DNA from: Fluctibacter corallii
GTDB taxonomy: Bacteria > Pseudomonadota > Gammaproteobacteria > Enterobacterales > Alteromonadaceae
Direction of reading: 5' to 3'
DNA: 64,000 bases
Assembly (NCBI RefSeq): GCF_025751585.1
Contig: NZ_JAOWKX010000001.1
Location: 707,284-771,283 of the forward strand
Each line of letters starts with the position of its first letter. The stretch's first letter is position 1. Positions 47,301-57,612 of the stretch are shown here, piece after piece. A program made the position numbers and the translations under genes. A model generated the notes under the pieces. It searched no databases. It saw only the letters and a program-made list of their open reading frames with translations, and was not told where the DNA came from.

Positions 47301-48662
47301 TTACCAACACCGTTTTTTGTGGCCAGATATGGCGTAATAAGCAATAAATCCATAGCACGGCAACATGATCAGATACGCCTTTTGACTATCCACCCAACTC
47401 GCAGCACCGCCATACACTAAGGGCAAAATAGCGCCCCCAGCAATTCCCATAATTAATAATGCTGAACCTTTTGGGGTCAATGCGCCTAACCCACTCAATG
47501 CCAAAGGCCAAACTGCAGGCCAAACTAACGCATTGGCTAACCCCAACAACGCGATGAGAGCAATACTATTGGGCACAGTGGGTACGCCGCTCCATCCCCA
47601 TAACAGATCAGCTATGCCGTGTGCGGTATTCGACGCAAACGCGATTGCGAGCGTGAGCACCATTCCCAGTATCGCAGATGCAAGCAACGCTTTTTGCTGA
47701 GAGAGGTACTTAGGAATATAAATCAAACCAATAACATACCCCATTACCATTGCTGTCATTGTGTAAGATGTTAACGATGTGGCATGGTCCATACCCAAAG
47801 AAGAACCGTACAGACCAATTGTGTCTCCAGCTATTACCTCTACGCCCACGTAAAAAAACAACGTAATTGCGCCTAAAATTAGATGAGGATAATGACGTAG
47901 TCGCGGTGAATTATCAGCATCAGACGCGTTCACTGGTGTCAGTGAAGATGACGGTGCTGGTGAGGAAGACGGTGACGCAATATCTTTTGAAATTTCTGGC
48001 AGTGGAATACGAGAGAACACCGCACCCAATACAGTTAATGCGATTGCCATCCAGATGTAAGGCACAATCAAACTCATAGACATCGCTTCTAACTTGGCGT
48101 CGCGCGCGTCGATTGACATTTGCAATAAGGTTACCTGATTCACATCATCAAAGTTACCCAACACAAGGGCTGTAAATGCCAGTGGAGCGATGGCCCCTGC
48201 GGCTTTGTTTAACAACCCCATAAATGCAATGCGAGCCGCAGCACTGTCTTCCGAGCCTAATCTAACAATAAAAGGGTTAGACGCCGTTTGCAAAATGGTT
48301 AACCCTGAGCCCACCACAAACTGTGCAGCTAAAAATATCGCAAAGGTTTGGGTCAGTGCTGCGGGCACAAACAACACACAACCGAAAGCAATCATAAACA
48401 GTCCGAGCGACATACCTTTTTGGTATCCGGTTTTTTCCAAAATTCGCGCCATTGGCAAGGCCATGACGACGTATGCAAAGTAAAAACAAAAAGCAATAAA
48501 CAGTGCTTGCACTTCTGTGAGCTGACACACCATTTGCAAGAAGGGAATAAGTGCGCCATTTAGCCAAGTTACAAAGCCAAATATAAAAAACAACAGGCCA
48601 ATCGACATGATGGCAAAGCCATTACTGTGGCTGACAGACAGAGACTCCGTTTTTACATTCAT
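47301..48662 (-). CDS. nagP: N-acetylglucosamine transporter NagP (MFS, FucP family)
   Basis: A 453-residue sugar:proton symporter with twelve predicted membrane helices. FVTWLNGALIPFLQMVCQLT and the following ALFIAFCFYFAYVVMALP are typical of the FucP family and of NagP from Alteromonadales. Context is decisive: it follows nagK-nagB-nagA on the same strand. The ATG at 48662 follows AAGGAGAGGAAAGG; the frame is open to 48761 with a non-membrane-like stretch. It moves GlcNAc across the inner membrane. Confidence 0.9.
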   Translation of the reverse strand: MNVKTESLSVSHSNGFAIMSIGLLFFIFGFVTWLNGALIPFLQMVCQLTEVQALFIAFCFYFAYVVMALPMARILEKTGYQKGMSLGLFMIAFGCVLFVPAALTQTFAIFLAAQFVVGSGLTILQTASNPFIVRLGSEDSAAARIAFMGLLNKAAGAIAPLAFTALVLGNFDDVNQVTLLQMSIDARDAKLEAMSMSLIVPYIWMAIALTVLGAVFSRIPLPEISKDIASPSSSPAPSSSLTPVNASDADNSPRLRHYPHLILGAITLFFYVGVEVIAGDTIGLYGSSLGMDHATSLTSYTMTAMVMGYVIGLIYIPKYLSQQKALLASAILGMVLTLAIAFASNTAHGIADLLWGWSGVPTVPNSIALIALLGLANALVWPAVWPLALSGLGALTPKGSALLIMGIAGGAILPLVYGGAASWVDSQKAYLIMLPCYGFIAYYAISGHKKRCW

Positions 48663-48699
48663 TGCCTTTCCTCTCCTTACGTGTAAGTGTTTACTACAA

Positions 48700-49830
48700 T
48701 TATTCTCGCCGCCAAGTGCATTCACCGGCTTGCCACACTTGCTGCAAGGCAAGCGATTCATCCAAAACTAAAAAGTCAGCTCGATAGCCCTCGCAGAGCA
48801 AACCGAGACGTTGGCTACAACCGAGAAAACGGGCGGGCGTGATACTTGCCATTTTGATACTTTGCTCTAATGGCACTGCCAAATCTTTGTGGGTATTCAT
48901 TACCGCAGTATGCATATCCAAACAGCTACCTGCTAACGTTCCATTCGGTGTCGTCAGCTTGTTGCCTTGGCGAACAATAACATCGTTAAAAAATGGAAAG
49001 GTCTCTTCATCACTGCCTACATGGGCCATAGCATCCGTGACCAACATAATGCCTGCGTCACCCTTCATTTGAATCGCCAACTTTGCGCTATGGGGATGCA
49101 CATGATGATGGTCAATAATCAGTCCACATATCGCATTCTCAGCCAATAGTGCTTCCCCCACCATTCCCGGCTCCCTAGACGTTAGTGGAGACATGGCATT
49201 GAATAAATGAGTGAACCCAGTCGCGCCCGCCTCCAGCGCCTTTTGTACTTGCTCAGCTCGCGCATTTGAGTGACCGAGGGCCACAATCACCCCCTGAGAC
49301 ACCAGCTCTTGAATGAAAGTAGTTGGCACCTTTTCTGGTGCAACCGTCACCAATACGCGACCGATATCAGAGCGAGTAAGGGTGGCAATTTCTTTGTCTG
49401 ATGGCGTACGAATAAACCCTGCCTCATGCACGCCTTTTTTCGCCACACTGAGAAAAGGCCCTTCAAAATGGATTCCCAGTACACTTGGATAGCATTCGGA
49501 TATCGCTTCAGCTACAGCATCGGCACCGCGCGCCATACTGTCTGCGCTGTCGGTAATCAAAGTGGGCAACATCGCCGTTGTGCCATATTGCGCATGCGCC
49601 TTGGCAATGGCTTTTATGCCTTCCAAGGTAGGCTGTTGATTGAACAACACGCCACCTCCGCCATTCACTTGTGTGTCGATATATCCCGGTACAACGATCG
49701 GGAAACCCTTTGTGTTCTTTTCTAACACGGTATTGATATGTGTAATATGCGCATTGGACACGTCAAACTCAACGTTGTCTTTCCAGCCCTCGGCCGTCAA
49801 CATGCGCGCAGCATGAAACCGTTGATTCAT
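48700..49830 (-). CDS. nagA: N-acetylglucosamine-6-phosphate deacetylase
   Basis: NagA removes the acetyl group from GlcNAc-6-P. Metal and substrate motifs: GYIDTQVNGGGG, the metal-binding Glu in HFEGPFLS, LGHSNARAEQ, THLFNAMSPL and VTDAMAHVG with the catalytic Asp. 376 residues is typical. It overlaps the nagB-II stop by four bases. Confidence 0.95.
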   Translation of the reverse strand: MNQRFHAARMLTAEGWKDNVEFDVSNAHITHINTVLEKNTKGFPIVVPGYIDTQVNGGGGVLFNQQPTLEGIKAIAKAHAQYGTTAMLPTLITDSADSMARGADAVAEAISECYPSVLGIHFEGPFLSVAKKGVHEAGFIRTPSDKEIATLTRSDIGRVLVTVAPEKVPTTFIQELVSQGVIVALGHSNARAEQVQKALEAGATGFTHLFNAMSPLTSREPGMVGEALLAENAICGLIIDHHHVHPHSAKLAIQMKGDAGIMLVTDAMAHVGSDEETFPFFNDVIVRQGNKLTTPNGTLAGSCLDMHTAVMNTHKDLAVPLEQSIKMASITPARFLGCSQRLGLLCEGYRADFLVLDESLALQQVWQAGECTWRRE

Positions 49831-50834
49831 TGTGTTTTGGTTACCTTATTCAGCCCAGGCGGCATATCAGGATTGAGGCCAAACGCCACGGCGATACGTT
49901 CAATATCTAAATAAAAGCGGAGAATCAGTAACAACGGGCGCAATCTAGTATGGACTGTTTCATCCAGTGAATGTGACATTGCCAGCGTTTGAATTGCTGC
50001 CCCTCGTTGAGACACATCTTTGAGTATGTCTGTGTGAAAAGGATACGTCTCGTCATTCACGGTGACATTCACAATCTGTAGTTGCTTTTCCACCAGCGTC
50101 ACCGGTCCATGAATAAATTCAGCACTACTAAAGGCCTCGGCATGAATGCCCAATACCTCTTTTAATTTCAATGCCATCTCGCACGCAACGGCAAAGCCAA
50201 AGCCTCGCCCAAGTACCACTGTATTTCTTACACCTTGAAACACCGATGGCGGTAGCTGTGGCGGCATGTTTTTGACTTGTTCAAGCGCATCAGGAAGCAC
50301 TTGCAACCCTTGTAATAATGCCTTGTTTTGATTCCAACAAGCACATAAATGCACCAATGCACTGAGTGTTGCCATGTAACTCTTGGTGGCTGCAACGGCT
50401 TTTTCAGTGCCAGCTCTTAACGGTAATACAGCGTCCGCCAATTCAGCCAGTGGCGAATGCTCGTCGTTGACCAAAGCGATGGTAAAAGCGCCACCAGCAC
50501 GGGCCGCTTCGGCTTGTTTGAGAATATCTGGGCTTCGACCAGATTGAGAGATCACGAGCGCAACACTGTTTTTTAGAGTCAGCGTGCGATTAAATACACT
50601 CGATACTGACGGTGCAGCGCTGCTTACTGGTAATCCCATTTCTACTTCAAATAAATATTTAGCAAACACACCTGCATGATCAGATGAACCTCGACCAATA
50701 AGAAATACCAAGGTTGGCGACATCATTCTCAGGGTTTCACCTAGTTTTTGGCAAATATCAGCATTCGCGGCAAACTGTTCAGCAAGAACGTGAGGCGACT
50801 CCGCTGCTTCTTTTGCCATTATTGTGGCTGTCAT
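49827..50834 (-). CDS. nagB-II: SIS-domain glucosamine-6-phosphate deaminase (NagB-II)
   Basis: The 335-residue protein carries two SIS domains, as in the isomerase half of GlmS: FLIGRGSSDHAGVFAKY, VISQSGRSPDILK, AVAATKSYM and LGRGFGFAVACEMALKLKE. It has no glutaminase domain. In GlcNAc clusters of Alteromonadales this type replaces NagB and converts GlcN-6-P to Fru-6-P. It overlaps both neighbours by four bases. Confidence 0.9.
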   Translation of the reverse strand: MTATIMAKEAAESPHVLAEQFAANADICQKLGETLRMMSPTLVFLIGRGSSDHAGVFAKYLFEVEMGLPVSSAAPSVSSVFNRTLTLKNSVALVISQSGRSPDILKQAEAARAGGAFTIALVNDEHSPLAELADAVLPLRAGTEKAVAATKSYMATLSALVHLCACWNQNKALLQGLQVLPDALEQVKNMPPQLPPSVFQGVRNTVVLGRGFGFAVACEMALKLKEVLGIHAEAFSSAEFIHGPVTLVEKQLQIVNVTVNDETYPFHTDILKDVSQRGAAIQTLAMSHSLDETVHTRLRPLLLILRFYLDIERIAVAFGLNPDMPPGLNKVTKTQ

Positions 50835-51802
50835 CGACAGGTCTCCTTAGATGAGTGAACATATCTGGCATGATGAATTGCGCCTTGTTCTGGCGCTTGC
50901 GCACAGGATTTTATTCGCTGTTGCGTTGTCACATCTAACAACCCGCCGATACTCTGTGCCAAACCGCCAATTAAACACAGTGGCGCGGAGTTATCTCGCA
51001 ACAGAGCATGTGCCATGCGCTGAATATAATTTGCAGCTTCTCGCAAAATCTCTTGAGCTTTTGGCACGCCTTGATTAGCCAATGACACAACCAAAGGGGC
51101 AATTTCAGCAAACTCTTTAGCGGTGTAGTGTCCGCAAAGTTGTACGAGTTCATGGGGTGCATCAATAGAGAACTGTCCTATAACCGCATCGGCGAGTTTA
51201 TCTTTGTGCGCCAAACCGTCTATCACCTCTAGCGTATGCTGAATGGCTTTTAACCCCATCCAAGCGCCGCTGGCTTTATCGCCAATAGGAAATCCATGAC
51301 CTCCCAGCTCATAAAAGTGACCTTGCTTGTAGTGTGCCCCTGTTGAACCCGTACCAACAATAATGACACTCCCCTCTTGTCCTTCATGCGCGCCAATGCA
51401 TGCGGCGTGCAAGTCGCTAATCACGTAGAACGCTTTAAAAGGATGTTGCCACTGTAGAATTCGAGCATGTGCAGCAGGAATGTTCGCGCCTGCCAATCCA
51501 GCGCCCACGACACAATCTGATAGCGAGATAGACTGACCCGACTGCGAAATTGCATTCGATATGGCCTCAAGCATAGACGCTTTTGCTACATCAGTGTCAC
51601 GCATAATGTTTGCTGAACCCGCAACGCCCTCACCCAAACAATGACCCGCTGCATCTTCCAAACGCACACGGCATTTGGTGCCTCCACCATCTACACCGAT
51701 ATAGAATGGCGAGGACGTAGACACAGACTTTGACGATGCAGCCGATGTCGATGTCTGATATTGCTCAGCCTGTATGGCGAACTCAGCAGTAAATTTGGTC
51801 AT
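50831..51802 (-). CDS. nagK: N-acetylglucosamine kinase, BadF/BadG type
   Basis: The 323-residue ATPase has the phosphate-1 motif FYIGVDGGGTKCRVRLED and the second phosphate motif IIVGTGSTGAHYKQG, then GASGAW-like DKASGAWMGLKA. This is the BadF/BadG/BcrA/BcrD fold seen in NagK of Shewanella-type pathways. It phosphorylates GlcNAc from NagP. It heads the operon, and a perfect NagR box lies 53 bp before its start. Confidence 0.9.
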   Translation of the reverse strand: MTKFTAEFAIQAEQYQTSTSAASSKSVSTSSPFYIGVDGGGTKCRVRLEDAAGHCLGEGVAGSANIMRDTDVAKASMLEAISNAISQSGQSISLSDCVVGAGLAGANIPAAHARILQWQHPFKAFYVISDLHAACIGAHEGQEGSVIIVGTGSTGAHYKQGHFYELGGHGFPIGDKASGAWMGLKAIQHTLEVIDGLAHKDKLADAVIGQFSIDAPHELVQLCGHYTAKEFAEIAPLVVSLANQGVPKAQEILREAANYIQRMAHALLRDNSAPLCLIGGLAQSIGGLLDVTTQQRIKSCAQAPEQGAIHHARYVHSSKETCR

Positions 51803-51854
51803 GAAAAACGGTCTCTTGTGTACACGTTTACGTTAGCTAAACTAACCTTAACGC

Positions 51855-51876
51855 AAAATGACAACGCTGTCATTTT
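51855..51876. promoter_or_regulatory. NagR operator upstream of nagK
   Basis: AAAATGACA (51855-51863) and TGTCATTTT (51868-51876) with ACGC between form an almost perfect palindrome of the NagR type. The same core recurs near the TonB receptor and nagR. Confidence 0.9.
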
Positions 51877-51909
51877 ATAATTTTAATCATCATACCAGTG
51901 TACATTCTT

Positions 51910-54486
51910 TTATTTTTTAAGGGAAAGAACCATGCTCACATGATGTGTGTTTGGCCACCGCGATCTAACGTAGGGTGTATAGGCAACGGCAACTGGCTCA
52001 TCATATAAATGCCATCGTTTTCCGTCTTCACTGTATTCCAATAACAGATTTGGCAAGCCCGCTAGCATATGCAGCTTTCCCTTTCGTAGGGTTGCCGCAG
52101 GCGGCGGAAGCCGAAAGTTAATCTGTTGCTGAATCAATGATGGCAACATTTTTGTTGCTAGCGTCATCTGAAATGTATGCCAATCGTGCTCACGCATGCT
52201 CGCGAATGTCTGCGACGACACATCATCGATACGTTGCCAATCGGGAATATGCCAGGCACGATCAGCCAGCGCATACAATCGCGGATACAGCATATATTCC
52301 AGCGCGGCTTGATTTGGCGTTACTTCTGTCCACAATTGCCCCTGAATACCAAGAGGAGCATGTTGAGTTTGAACAGAATTTGTGTACTGGTTGCCCATTC
52401 TGTCTTGCCAGAGATGACGATGCGCAGACAGACGTAGCGGCATAAATTCAAACACTTTGCGCGTATCTGTGTGTTTTGATCCCCAATAGTAACCCGGTTC
52501 ATAAGGATGGTTTGCATAAGGAAAATCGAAATACAGAACATCAGGAAAGGAATACACCGCGGGCACATGTGCTTTAGCAAACTCTTCTATGCTCTGCTCT
52601 GCGCCCCAATACAGGGTTTTCCAGATATTAGCCTGCACACCATTAGGCTTAATTTGCGTCAGACTTTCTTCGATACCATCACTCCAGCCAGCCATCGTCA
52701 GGCCTTTCTGTTGTCCGAGTTTAACTACCTTAGCCACGAAATATCCTAGTCCATTCTCTGCACTGATATTTTTCATAGCGCAAGCAGGTGATGCTTTCCA
52801 AGCGCCTGCGGTTTCATCCGCGCCCAAGTGAAAGGTAGTCAGAGGTACATCCGCTTGACGATGATAATCAATAACGGTGTCGATGACGTGTTCAACAAAT
52901 CGGTACGTACCTTCTATGCATGGATTGATGGTATTGTCGTTGTAAAACTGAATCGACAGATACTCGGTTGTATCTTTGGGATCAATCAGCCGATATGCGT
53001 TGGCCTGCTGTGGATTGTTAGGCAATAGCTTGTTGTAGCGCGCTTCCATCGACACAATGGCCGCTCTAGCATGCCCAGGCATATCGAATGATGGAATCAC
53101 TTCAATACCCAAAGCATTCGCATATTTTACCAACTCGATATAGTCTGCGGCCGTTAAATACCCATTTCCCAATGCCGATTTATATGGCCCACTGCCTAGC
53201 TGAGGCAACAAGCAGCGGCGCTCTGTGACATCATGACAACGATAAGCACCAATTTCGGTAAGCTCTGGAAGACCGTTAATTTCGAGTCGCCATCCCTCAT
53301 CATCACTTAGATGTAAGTGGAGCTTATTCAACTTGGTCAAATGCATTTGTGTGATCAAATTATGCAAACTTGCTTTGCCCGGAAAATGGCGCGCAAGATC
53401 TACGTGCATGCCCCGAAAAGCAAAGTGTGGTTCATCGTGAATCTCAACAACAGGCAAGCGCTTCTTTTGGTCATCCCAAAGTTGTCCGAGGGTCATCAAG
53501 GCATATTTTGCCCCAGTTAATGTACTCGCTTCTATTAATACGCCCGATGGGACAATACGCAAATGGTAACCCTCAGGATGATGCGTTGTGTCTGATGACG
53601 CATTGCTGAGATGAGTGCGGATAGTCACGGGTAAGCTATCAGGCGTATCCTTCAAACCATATACTCGCAGTGCCTGTATTGATAATGAAAACCGTGTTTG
53701 CACATCTGGTGCAAATTCAATGCCCTTGGTATTAATCCATTGCTGACTGTCTCGTAGTGATTTTACTCCTGGAATAAGTCGATGTCTTGGCGAGTCATTA
53801 ATAGCGGTGTGTGTCGCATTCTCACGTTGCTCAAATCGGTATTCGGGTGTTGCCAAAGGTAGGTTGTCTTGTGTATTGCGACGGAATTGTTGGGGCGTAT
53901 CCCAATGCCCTGCATGGGCCGCTGCAAATAATCCCGTCCCCTCCTGTTTAACTCGCTGAGTAGATAAAATGATTTCTGGGTGCAACCCCTCACTTACCAA
54001 ATAATAGTTTGGCATTACATCCGATCTTGCAGCATGCCAAAATGGCGCAAGTAGTTCTGTTTTTTGAGTCTCGCCCGCTTTTAAGCCATTCACTAGCTGG
54101 AGTCGATGTAAATCGCCTTTCACATGGGTGATCTGAAAGTTAGGGTTGGTGGCATGTTGAATGGGCGAAATATGGCTAAAATACGCAGAGGTATCGCTGG
54201 GCAAGGCAGTGCTGCCGTTAGTAAGTGTTAGCTCAGCGACAAAACACGTTCCACCGCCAATGGGTGTATCACATTGACGCTGCGCTGTATTACTAATGAC
54301 CTGATACGTGATCTGAAGTTCATCAGCCAGTTGTTTAAGCCTCGTCTGGGTTATGGGCAAATCATTGCGGACACTGGCACTGACAGGCAACACCGACTGC
54401 ATCATCAAAAAAGCGCAGCCAAGTAGCCACGGATATCGGCGCTGCCAACAACGAAGCACGCCACCAGTTTTACACCTTAACCACAT
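51910..54486 (-). CDS. Beta-N-acetylhexosaminidase (GH20), exported
   Basis: The 858-residue enzyme cuts chitobiose and chito-oligosaccharides to GlcNAc. An N-terminal hydrophobic signal (WLLGCAFLMMQSVLPVSAS) precedes an N-terminal beta domain, a GH20b domain, the catalytic barrel from about residue 353 (FAFRGMHVDLARHFPG) with the Asp557-Glu558 pair in HLGADETAG, and a small C-terminal domain. LHLSDDEGWRLEI is also diagnostic. It lies 140 bp after the TonB receptor gene on the same strand, so cotranscription is likely. Confidence 0.95.
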   Translation of the reverse strand: MWLRCKTGGVLRCWQRRYPWLLGCAFLMMQSVLPVSASVRNDLPITQTRLKQLADELQITYQVISNTAQRQCDTPIGGGTCFVAELTLTNGSTALPSDTSAYFSHISPIQHATNPNFQITHVKGDLHRLQLVNGLKAGETQKTELLAPFWHAARSDVMPNYYLVSEGLHPEIILSTQRVKQEGTGLFAAAHAGHWDTPQQFRRNTQDNLPLATPEYRFEQRENATHTAINDSPRHRLIPGVKSLRDSQQWINTKGIEFAPDVQTRFSLSIQALRVYGLKDTPDSLPVTIRTHLSNASSDTTHHPEGYHLRIVPSGVLIEASTLTGAKYALMTLGQLWDDQKKRLPVVEIHDEPHFAFRGMHVDLARHFPGKASLHNLITQMHLTKLNKLHLHLSDDEGWRLEINGLPELTEIGAYRCHDVTERRCLLPQLGSGPYKSALGNGYLTAADYIELVKYANALGIEVIPSFDMPGHARAAIVSMEARYNKLLPNNPQQANAYRLIDPKDTTEYLSIQFYNDNTINPCIEGTYRFVEHVIDTVIDYHRQADVPLTTFHLGADETAGAWKASPACAMKNISAENGLGYFVAKVVKLGQQKGLTMAGWSDGIEESLTQIKPNGVQANIWKTLYWGAEQSIEEFAKAHVPAVYSFPDVLYFDFPYANHPYEPGYYWGSKHTDTRKVFEFMPLRLSAHRHLWQDRMGNQYTNSVQTQHAPLGIQGQLWTEVTPNQAALEYMLYPRLYALADRAWHIPDWQRIDDVSSQTFASMREHDWHTFQMTLATKMLPSLIQQQINFRLPPPAATLRKGKLHMLAGLPNLLLEYSEDGKRWHLYDEPVAVAYTPYVRSRWPNTHHVSMVLSLKK

Positions 54487-54626
54487 AATAATTCCCTACT
54501 TTTTGATTTTGTATTCAATCACTCAATACGCTGACATCACCGTCTTATGTTGGAAGCGGCACATGACAAAGGCTGTGTTCATATCCAATCACGCCATGTG
54601 CCTTTACATCGTAGGGCTACACGCCA

Positions 54627-57383
54627 TTAAAAGGTCATGCTCGCCCCTACAAAGAAGCGTCTACCATTTGCACTTTGCGTACCGCCTAATGTCACACTAT
54701 CTGATGCACGCACGTAATAGTTTTCCCAAATTTCGTTAGTTAAATTTAGCGCTTCGGCTTTCAAGGTAATCGCCTCTGTTACATTCCAACTTAGCTGCAT
54801 ATCGACCTGTGATTGCGCGTCGCGATAACGATCGCCAATTTCCGTTTGTGCGATAAAGTATTCCGAACGGTAGTTATAATTCACGCGGGCACTATAAGCG
54901 TCAGTTTCGAAATATAACCCCGCATTAAATGTGTTTTTGGAGGTATTAGGAAAACTCACATTGCGAGACGCCAGTGTCGCACCAACAATATTGCCGTCAT
55001 CATCAAGTACAGGCGCAGCCTCCTCAATTTCAGCATCTGCAACATCGGTATAGGTGTAATTTACATAGCCACCAAAACCATTTTCAAATGTGTGCTGAAG
55101 CTGCAATTCGATGCCTTCAATGGTAGTAGAACCACCATTTTCAGGTGTGCTGAGCTGATTAATTAGCACGCCATCAATGTCTCGAGACACAATTTTGGTA
55201 AAAATAAAATCGTTCACATCTTTCTTGAACACCGTGCCAGCTAGAATGGACGAGTCATCGAAGTACCACTCTACGCCTATTTCAAATTGATTGGCGGTGA
55301 GGGGATTTAAATTTGGATTACCCGCTTCTCCTGAACTGGTTTCCGGCGTCAGATTAACAGCAGGAGCCAATTGAAACGGAGCAGGACGCGTAATAACACG
55401 CCCGGCCGCGACACGCGCAACCACATCATCCGTCAAGTTATACGCAATATTCAAACTCGGTAGCCATTCGTTATACCCACCATCGTATTCAACCGCATTT
55501 CCCGTCTCAACATCGAATCCCTTGGAGATTGAATCGGTTTCGACATAACGCAGGCCTAAATTTCCTCGAAACGCCTCTCCAGCAAAGTTCGCCATTACGT
55601 ACACCGCGGTGATGTCTTCCTCTACCTCAAACGAAGCGAGCGATTGAAACACATTAGACTGACGGCATAACGTCGTTTCACCTCCTGCACATTCTGCAAC
55701 GCTGTATAACGCTTCGTACATACCTACTTTATCTGGAAAGAAATAGCTTGCCGCCAGTGCATTAGTGTGGGTATGTTCCACGTCTATCATCTCGCCAGTC
55801 CAAAATTCACTGGCAGGACCTAAACTGCCTTCCCCCGTCGCTGTCAGATTGGCCAAATCGGTTCGATACCGATTCTGCTCAAAGCTGCGATCACGATATT
55901 TAACTCCTGTTTTAATTTCCGTTATCACTCCCCATTCAACAAAATGAGAGTAATCGACTTGAGCATAATCTTCGGTGTCTTCGGTTAGATTGGCTTGATC
56001 AAAGATTCCGCCCAACCACATTTCATCAGTTGGATTTTGTAGCCAACTGCTTGGTCCAGTAAAATCGATGTAAGGGTTACGGCTATCAGGATTATAAAAA
56101 TCAAACGTTGCCGCAGGGTCGTTGGCATCCACCCAAAACTCCGTAAAGAAATCACGGTTTTCTCCTTCACCACGTGTTGTACCCAGTTGAAAATGCCACT
56201 TTCCATTGTCTGTTGTTATATTCCCTTCCAAGTCGAGAATATCGGTCGACATTTCCGAACCATCACGAAATATATTGTCATACGCGATGTGGCGTGCCCA
56301 TTCTGGCCGCTGTGGGACGCCTGTTACAGCAAGATAGTCCACGACCCCTTCACTATTCACACTCCCCGAATTCGTATCAGTCCCCATGTAGGCAATACCT
56401 CGAAAAGGAATGCCAATTAAATTTGAGTTCACATTATCTGCGCTTAATGTTGACGATAAATAGTGCAAAGTAAAATCAACATAGTCGGTAGGGGCCCACT
56501 GGGCGGTGATGTCTAATCCTAATCGTTCTCGGTCTTGTCGAAACTGTGCAGACCCAATCCCCCATGGAATTGCGCCTTTTTGTTGTGCACCGCCAGGCGC
56601 TTCAATCAACGGATCGATACGGCCAATACTTGGACCAAACCAGCCAAAGTCTTCGTTAGTTTCGCGTCTGACCGTTCTTTCCTGATAAGAGGCAGAGATT
56701 AGCAAGCCCACCGTTTCTTCATCATTTTTCCAACTGTACAGCCCTGATATAGCAGGATCCGTTTTTTCTGCGATGTCGTTGTACTGAGCTTCAGCGGAGA
56801 GCTGCGTTGTATTCGCATCTAAATTCAGCGGCTTTCGCGTTTTCAGAATAACCGTGCCGCCTAATGCGCCCTCGTCGATGTCCGCTTGTGCCGATTTATA
56901 TACCTCTACCCCCGCGACCATCTCTGAAGCCAGTAGCTCAAAGTTAAAATTTCGCGTCGCTTCAGACAGCACAAACCATTGTGCAGTACCCACGGCCTGC
57001 CCATTTACCAACGTTAAGTTTTGATCCGGTTGAACACCACGAATCGTCACGCCTTGGCCCTCGCCAAAATCACGATCGATGGTAATCCCCGGAATTCGGG
57101 AAAGCGATTCTGCAACATTCTTATCAGGAAACTTTCCAATATCTTCCGCGGTAATTGCATCCACAATGCTGTTTGAGAATCGTTTGGCATTAATGTTAGC
57201 GCGTTGACTGGCGCGAATACCGGTGACTTGAATCACTTCTATGTCGTTATTAGCAGCATCTGTATTTATTTGCTGCGCCCATGCTTGAGGCTGTAACAAA
57301 CCGGTGACAGAGGTAATCGCCAAGGCACTGTAGAGAGTATGACGCAACGCGGAGGTTAGTGGGTGTAGAGTATGTGTATTCAT
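54627..57383 (-). CDS. TonB-dependent receptor for chito-oligosaccharides or GlcNAc
   Basis: This is a 918-residue outer-membrane receptor. Signal peptide (to AWAQQ), a TonB-box-like IEVIQVTG at about 30-38, a plug domain with IGKFPDKNVAESLSRIPG and VTIRGVQPDQNLTLVNG, and a 22-strand barrel ending FFVGASMTF. This opening is typical of Alteromonadales/Xanthomonadales carbohydrate receptors. I start at 57383; the frame continues to 57422, but that would run into a NagR operator. The link to chitin sugars comes from that operator and the neighbours. Confidence 0.92.
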   Translation of the reverse strand: MNTHTLHPLTSALRHTLYSALAITSVTGLLQPQAWAQQINTDAANNDIEVIQVTGIRASQRANINAKRFSNSIVDAITAEDIGKFPDKNVAESLSRIPGITIDRDFGEGQGVTIRGVQPDQNLTLVNGQAVGTAQWFVLSEATRNFNFELLASEMVAGVEVYKSAQADIDEGALGGTVILKTRKPLNLDANTTQLSAEAQYNDIAEKTDPAISGLYSWKNDEETVGLLISASYQERTVRRETNEDFGWFGPSIGRIDPLIEAPGGAQQKGAIPWGIGSAQFRQDRERLGLDITAQWAPTDYVDFTLHYLSSTLSADNVNSNLIGIPFRGIAYMGTDTNSGSVNSEGVVDYLAVTGVPQRPEWARHIAYDNIFRDGSEMSTDILDLEGNITTDNGKWHFQLGTTRGEGENRDFFTEFWVDANDPAATFDFYNPDSRNPYIDFTGPSSWLQNPTDEMWLGGIFDQANLTEDTEDYAQVDYSHFVEWGVITEIKTGVKYRDRSFEQNRYRTDLANLTATGEGSLGPASEFWTGEMIDVEHTHTNALAASYFFPDKVGMYEALYSVAECAGGETTLCRQSNVFQSLASFEVEEDITAVYVMANFAGEAFRGNLGLRYVETDSISKGFDVETGNAVEYDGGYNEWLPSLNIAYNLTDDVVARVAAGRVITRPAPFQLAPAVNLTPETSSGEAGNPNLNPLTANQFEIGVEWYFDDSSILAGTVFKKDVNDFIFTKIVSRDIDGVLINQLSTPENGGSTTIEGIELQLQHTFENGFGGYVNYTYTDVADAEIEEAAPVLDDDGNIVGATLASRNVSFPNTSKNTFNAGLYFETDAYSARVNYNYRSEYFIAQTEIGDRYRDAQSQVDMQLSWNVTEAITLKAEALNLTNEIWENYYVRASDSVTLGGTQSANGRRFFVGASMTF

Positions 57384-57405
57384 TATCCAGATCCTTGAAC
57401 TCCAT

Positions 57406-57423
57406 AATGACAACGCTGTCATT
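57406..57423. promoter_or_regulatory. NagR operator upstream of the TonB receptor
   Basis: AATGACAACGCTGTCATT is the perfect 18-bp NagR palindrome, 23 bp before the receptor start. It probably blocks receptor transcription when GlcNAc-6-P is low. Confidence 0.9.
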
Positions 57424-57436
57424 TATTATTAAATAA

Positions 57437-57453
57437 AATGACAAGCCGTCGTC
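57437..57453. promoter_or_regulatory. Degenerate NagR half-site
   Basis: AATGACA is followed by a diverged right half (AGCCGTCGTC). It lies between the two perfect sites, 31 bp from one and 34 bp from the other, about three helical turns each, so it may support cooperative binding. Confidence 0.4.
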
Positions 57454-57470
57454 TACCTCGGTTACGTCAA

Positions 57471-57488
57471 CATGACAACGCTGTCATT
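57471..57488. promoter_or_regulatory. NagR operator upstream of nagR
   Basis: CATGACAACGCTGTCATT differs from the perfect operator at the first base only. It lies 125 bp before the nagR start, and suggests autoregulation. The ATG inside it (57472) is in frame with nagR but is operator DNA, not a start. Confidence 0.85.
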
Positions 57489-57612
57489 AAATCGTAACTT
57501 ACACCAGAGGTTGCAAGCTTGCAAATACTTATTTATAAAATTGTTAAATTTCCTATCTGAGCATAAATTTGGCAAAATCGCGTTTAGTTTCTATTTTGCC
57601 TTTGGAGTCCAT

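Noticed and set aside
54574..54594. Possible NagR box upstream of the hexosaminidase gene
   Set aside because: ATGACAAAGGCTGT has the left half but the right half is displaced by one base and diverged; cotranscription with the TonB receptor is a better explanation.
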